From an uncultured Bacilli bacterium (GTDB lineage Bacteria; Bacillota_I; Bacilli_A; RF39; UBA660): a DNA stretch of 64,000 bases. This document shows positions 63,476 to 64,000 of the stretch, one piece after another; position 1 is the stretch's first letter, and each line of letters opens with the position of its first letter. Location of the stretch: NCBI GenBank assembly GCA_934148845.1, contig CAKPDH010000002.1:186001-250000 (forward strand), written 5' to 3'. The translations under genes were made by a program, and so were the position numbers. The notes beneath the pieces are model-generated. The model saw only the letters and a list, made by a program, of their open reading frames with translations, had not been told where the DNA came from and did no database searches.

Positions 63476-64000
63476 ATAAGTACCATAATTTTTTATTATT
63501 TTTTCTTACCTCTTTTATAATTCCACCGCCAAGGCATACATCTGATAAATACAACACACAGGCTTGACCTGGAGTTACTCTTTTTACACCTTCATAACTA
63601 ACTAATATTTTATTATCATCCATCCAAGTAAGTTTTACAGGTATATCTTTTTGCCTATATCTAAATTTTGCACAACAATCAGTAACTCTCTCATCACCCA
63701 AGTAATTAACATCTTCAATTATACAAGAATCAGATATTAAATAATCATTATCATCACCAAGACATACATATAATATATTTTTATCTAAATCTTTACCAAC
63801 TACAAACATTCTATCTTTTGTACCACCTATATCCAATCCTCGCCTTTGACCTATAGTATAATACATTAGTCCTATATGTTCTCCTAAAACTTCATTTGTA
63901 TCTATATTAACTATTTTTCCTGGAGTATTTGGCAGATAGTTTTTTAAAAAATTATTAAAGTTTCTCTCACCAATAAAACAAATACCTGTTGAATCCTTTT
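63474..64000 (-). CDS. mnmA: tRNA 2-thiouridylase MnmA, C-terminal part (runs off window)
   Basis: The frame is open to the right end (64000), so the N-terminus is missing from this window. The visible part reads KDSTGICFIGERNFNNFLKNYLP, which carries the C-x-x-x catalytic Cys region GICFIGER, then GLMYYTIGQRRGLDIGG and the late FRYRQKDIPVKL and VTPGQACVLYLSDVCLGGGII. MnmA puts the 2-thio group on wobble uridine of tRNA-Lys, -Glu and -Gln. The C-terminus is complete. The window cut is the only reason it is partial. Confidence 0.95.
   Translation of the reverse strand, partial: KDSTGICFIGERNFNNFLKNYLPNTPGKIVNIDTNEVLGEHIGLMYYTIGQRRGLDIGGTKDRMFVVGKDLDKNILYVCLGDDNDYLISDSCIIEDVNYLGDERVTDCCAKFRYRQKDIPVKLTWMDDNKILVSYEGVKRVTPGQACVLYLSDVCLGGGIIKEVRKNNKKLWYL

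Overview
The window is very AT-rich chromosomal DNA from a low-GC Gram-positive bacterium (Bacillota). TGA is used as a stop (for example in the DUF368 gene and spmB) and the only Trp tRNA seen reads UGG, so the standard bacterial code applies and not the Mollicutes code. A 16S/23S/5S operon is present, and the 16S 3' end carries a normal anti-Shine-Dalgarno. The many spore genes (gerA-type receptor operon, dacB-spmA-spmB, cwlD, a CwlJ/SleB-family hydrolase, a CotY/CotZ-like cysteine-rich coat protein, a LysM protein, a YutH-like protein, a GerS-like lipoprotein) show an endospore former or a close descendant. My best guess is a gut-type Bacilli/Erysipelotrichia or RF39-like lineage. That guess is inference; the 16S at 8769-10330 would settle it.

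Layout. 1-2890: small membrane protein, Fic protein and the infC-rpmI-rplT operon with an L20-type leader. 2887-5370: t6A tRNA-modification operon tsaE-tsaB-(rimI::tsaD). 5450-10760: rRNA operon on the minus strand behind four tandem promoters. 10815-16600: ntdP-like gene, S41 protease, RNHCP protein, and a run with a single-AAA ClpC-like ATPase, trmL and a LysM protein. 16600-24470: CotY-like protein, LicD, DUF368 flippase family, UPF0316, GerS-like lipoprotein, cdaA-cdaR (c-di-AMP synthesis) and a spore-cortex-type hydrolase. 24534-28464: complete tRNA-Trp, a 3.9-kb segment with an O-acetylation operon (DUF4358-MBOAT-DHHW), and a 44-bp exact copy of the tRNA 3' part, which together look like a tRNA-integrated island. 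28660-36560: zinc-ribbon protein, pyrG with a leader terminator, a VWA/SpaA/Cna_B surface protein, an HD phosphohydrolase and an LCP protein. 36634-37801: twelve tRNA genes in two transcription units. 37880-43276: S1-domain protein, Nfu, YutH-like protein, truA and a degenerate ECF-transporter module. 43373-47076: gerA operon. 47927-55831: ferredoxin, rluB, spmB-spmA-dacB, cwlD, RluA-type synthase, methyltransferase, gmk, GDPD, rpsI-rplM with a leader. 55963-61585: thioredoxin-fold membrane proteins, a PH-domain protein, a PrsW protease and its zinc-ribbon neighbour. 61754-63442: large double-HTH regulator behind two palindromic sites. 63474-64000: 3' part of mnmA.

How the genes fit together. 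Translation and RNA modification (infC, rpmI, rplT, rplM, rpsI, t6A genes, truA, rluB, trmL, mnmA, 14 tRNAs, rRNA) and sporulation/germination dominate. Envelope functions (c-di-AMP, undecaprenyl-phosphate recycling, LCP, LicD, MBOAT O-acetylation, S41 protease) form the third theme. The most unusual points are the tRNA-Trp 44-bp direct repeat around an integrase-less island; likely non-canonical starts for infC (ATC) and spmB (ATT); an ECF module in which both ATPases have lost consensus residues; an L20 with a SAP/Rho_N-like tail; a rimI-tsaD fusion; a one-AAA ClpC-like ATPase; and the palindromic operators ahead of the double-HTH protein.

Start-site choices rest mostly on a Shine-Dalgarno of the form GGTGAT placed 3-5 nt before the start codon, which recurs on both strands. 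No CRISPR array, transposase, integrase or origin was seen.
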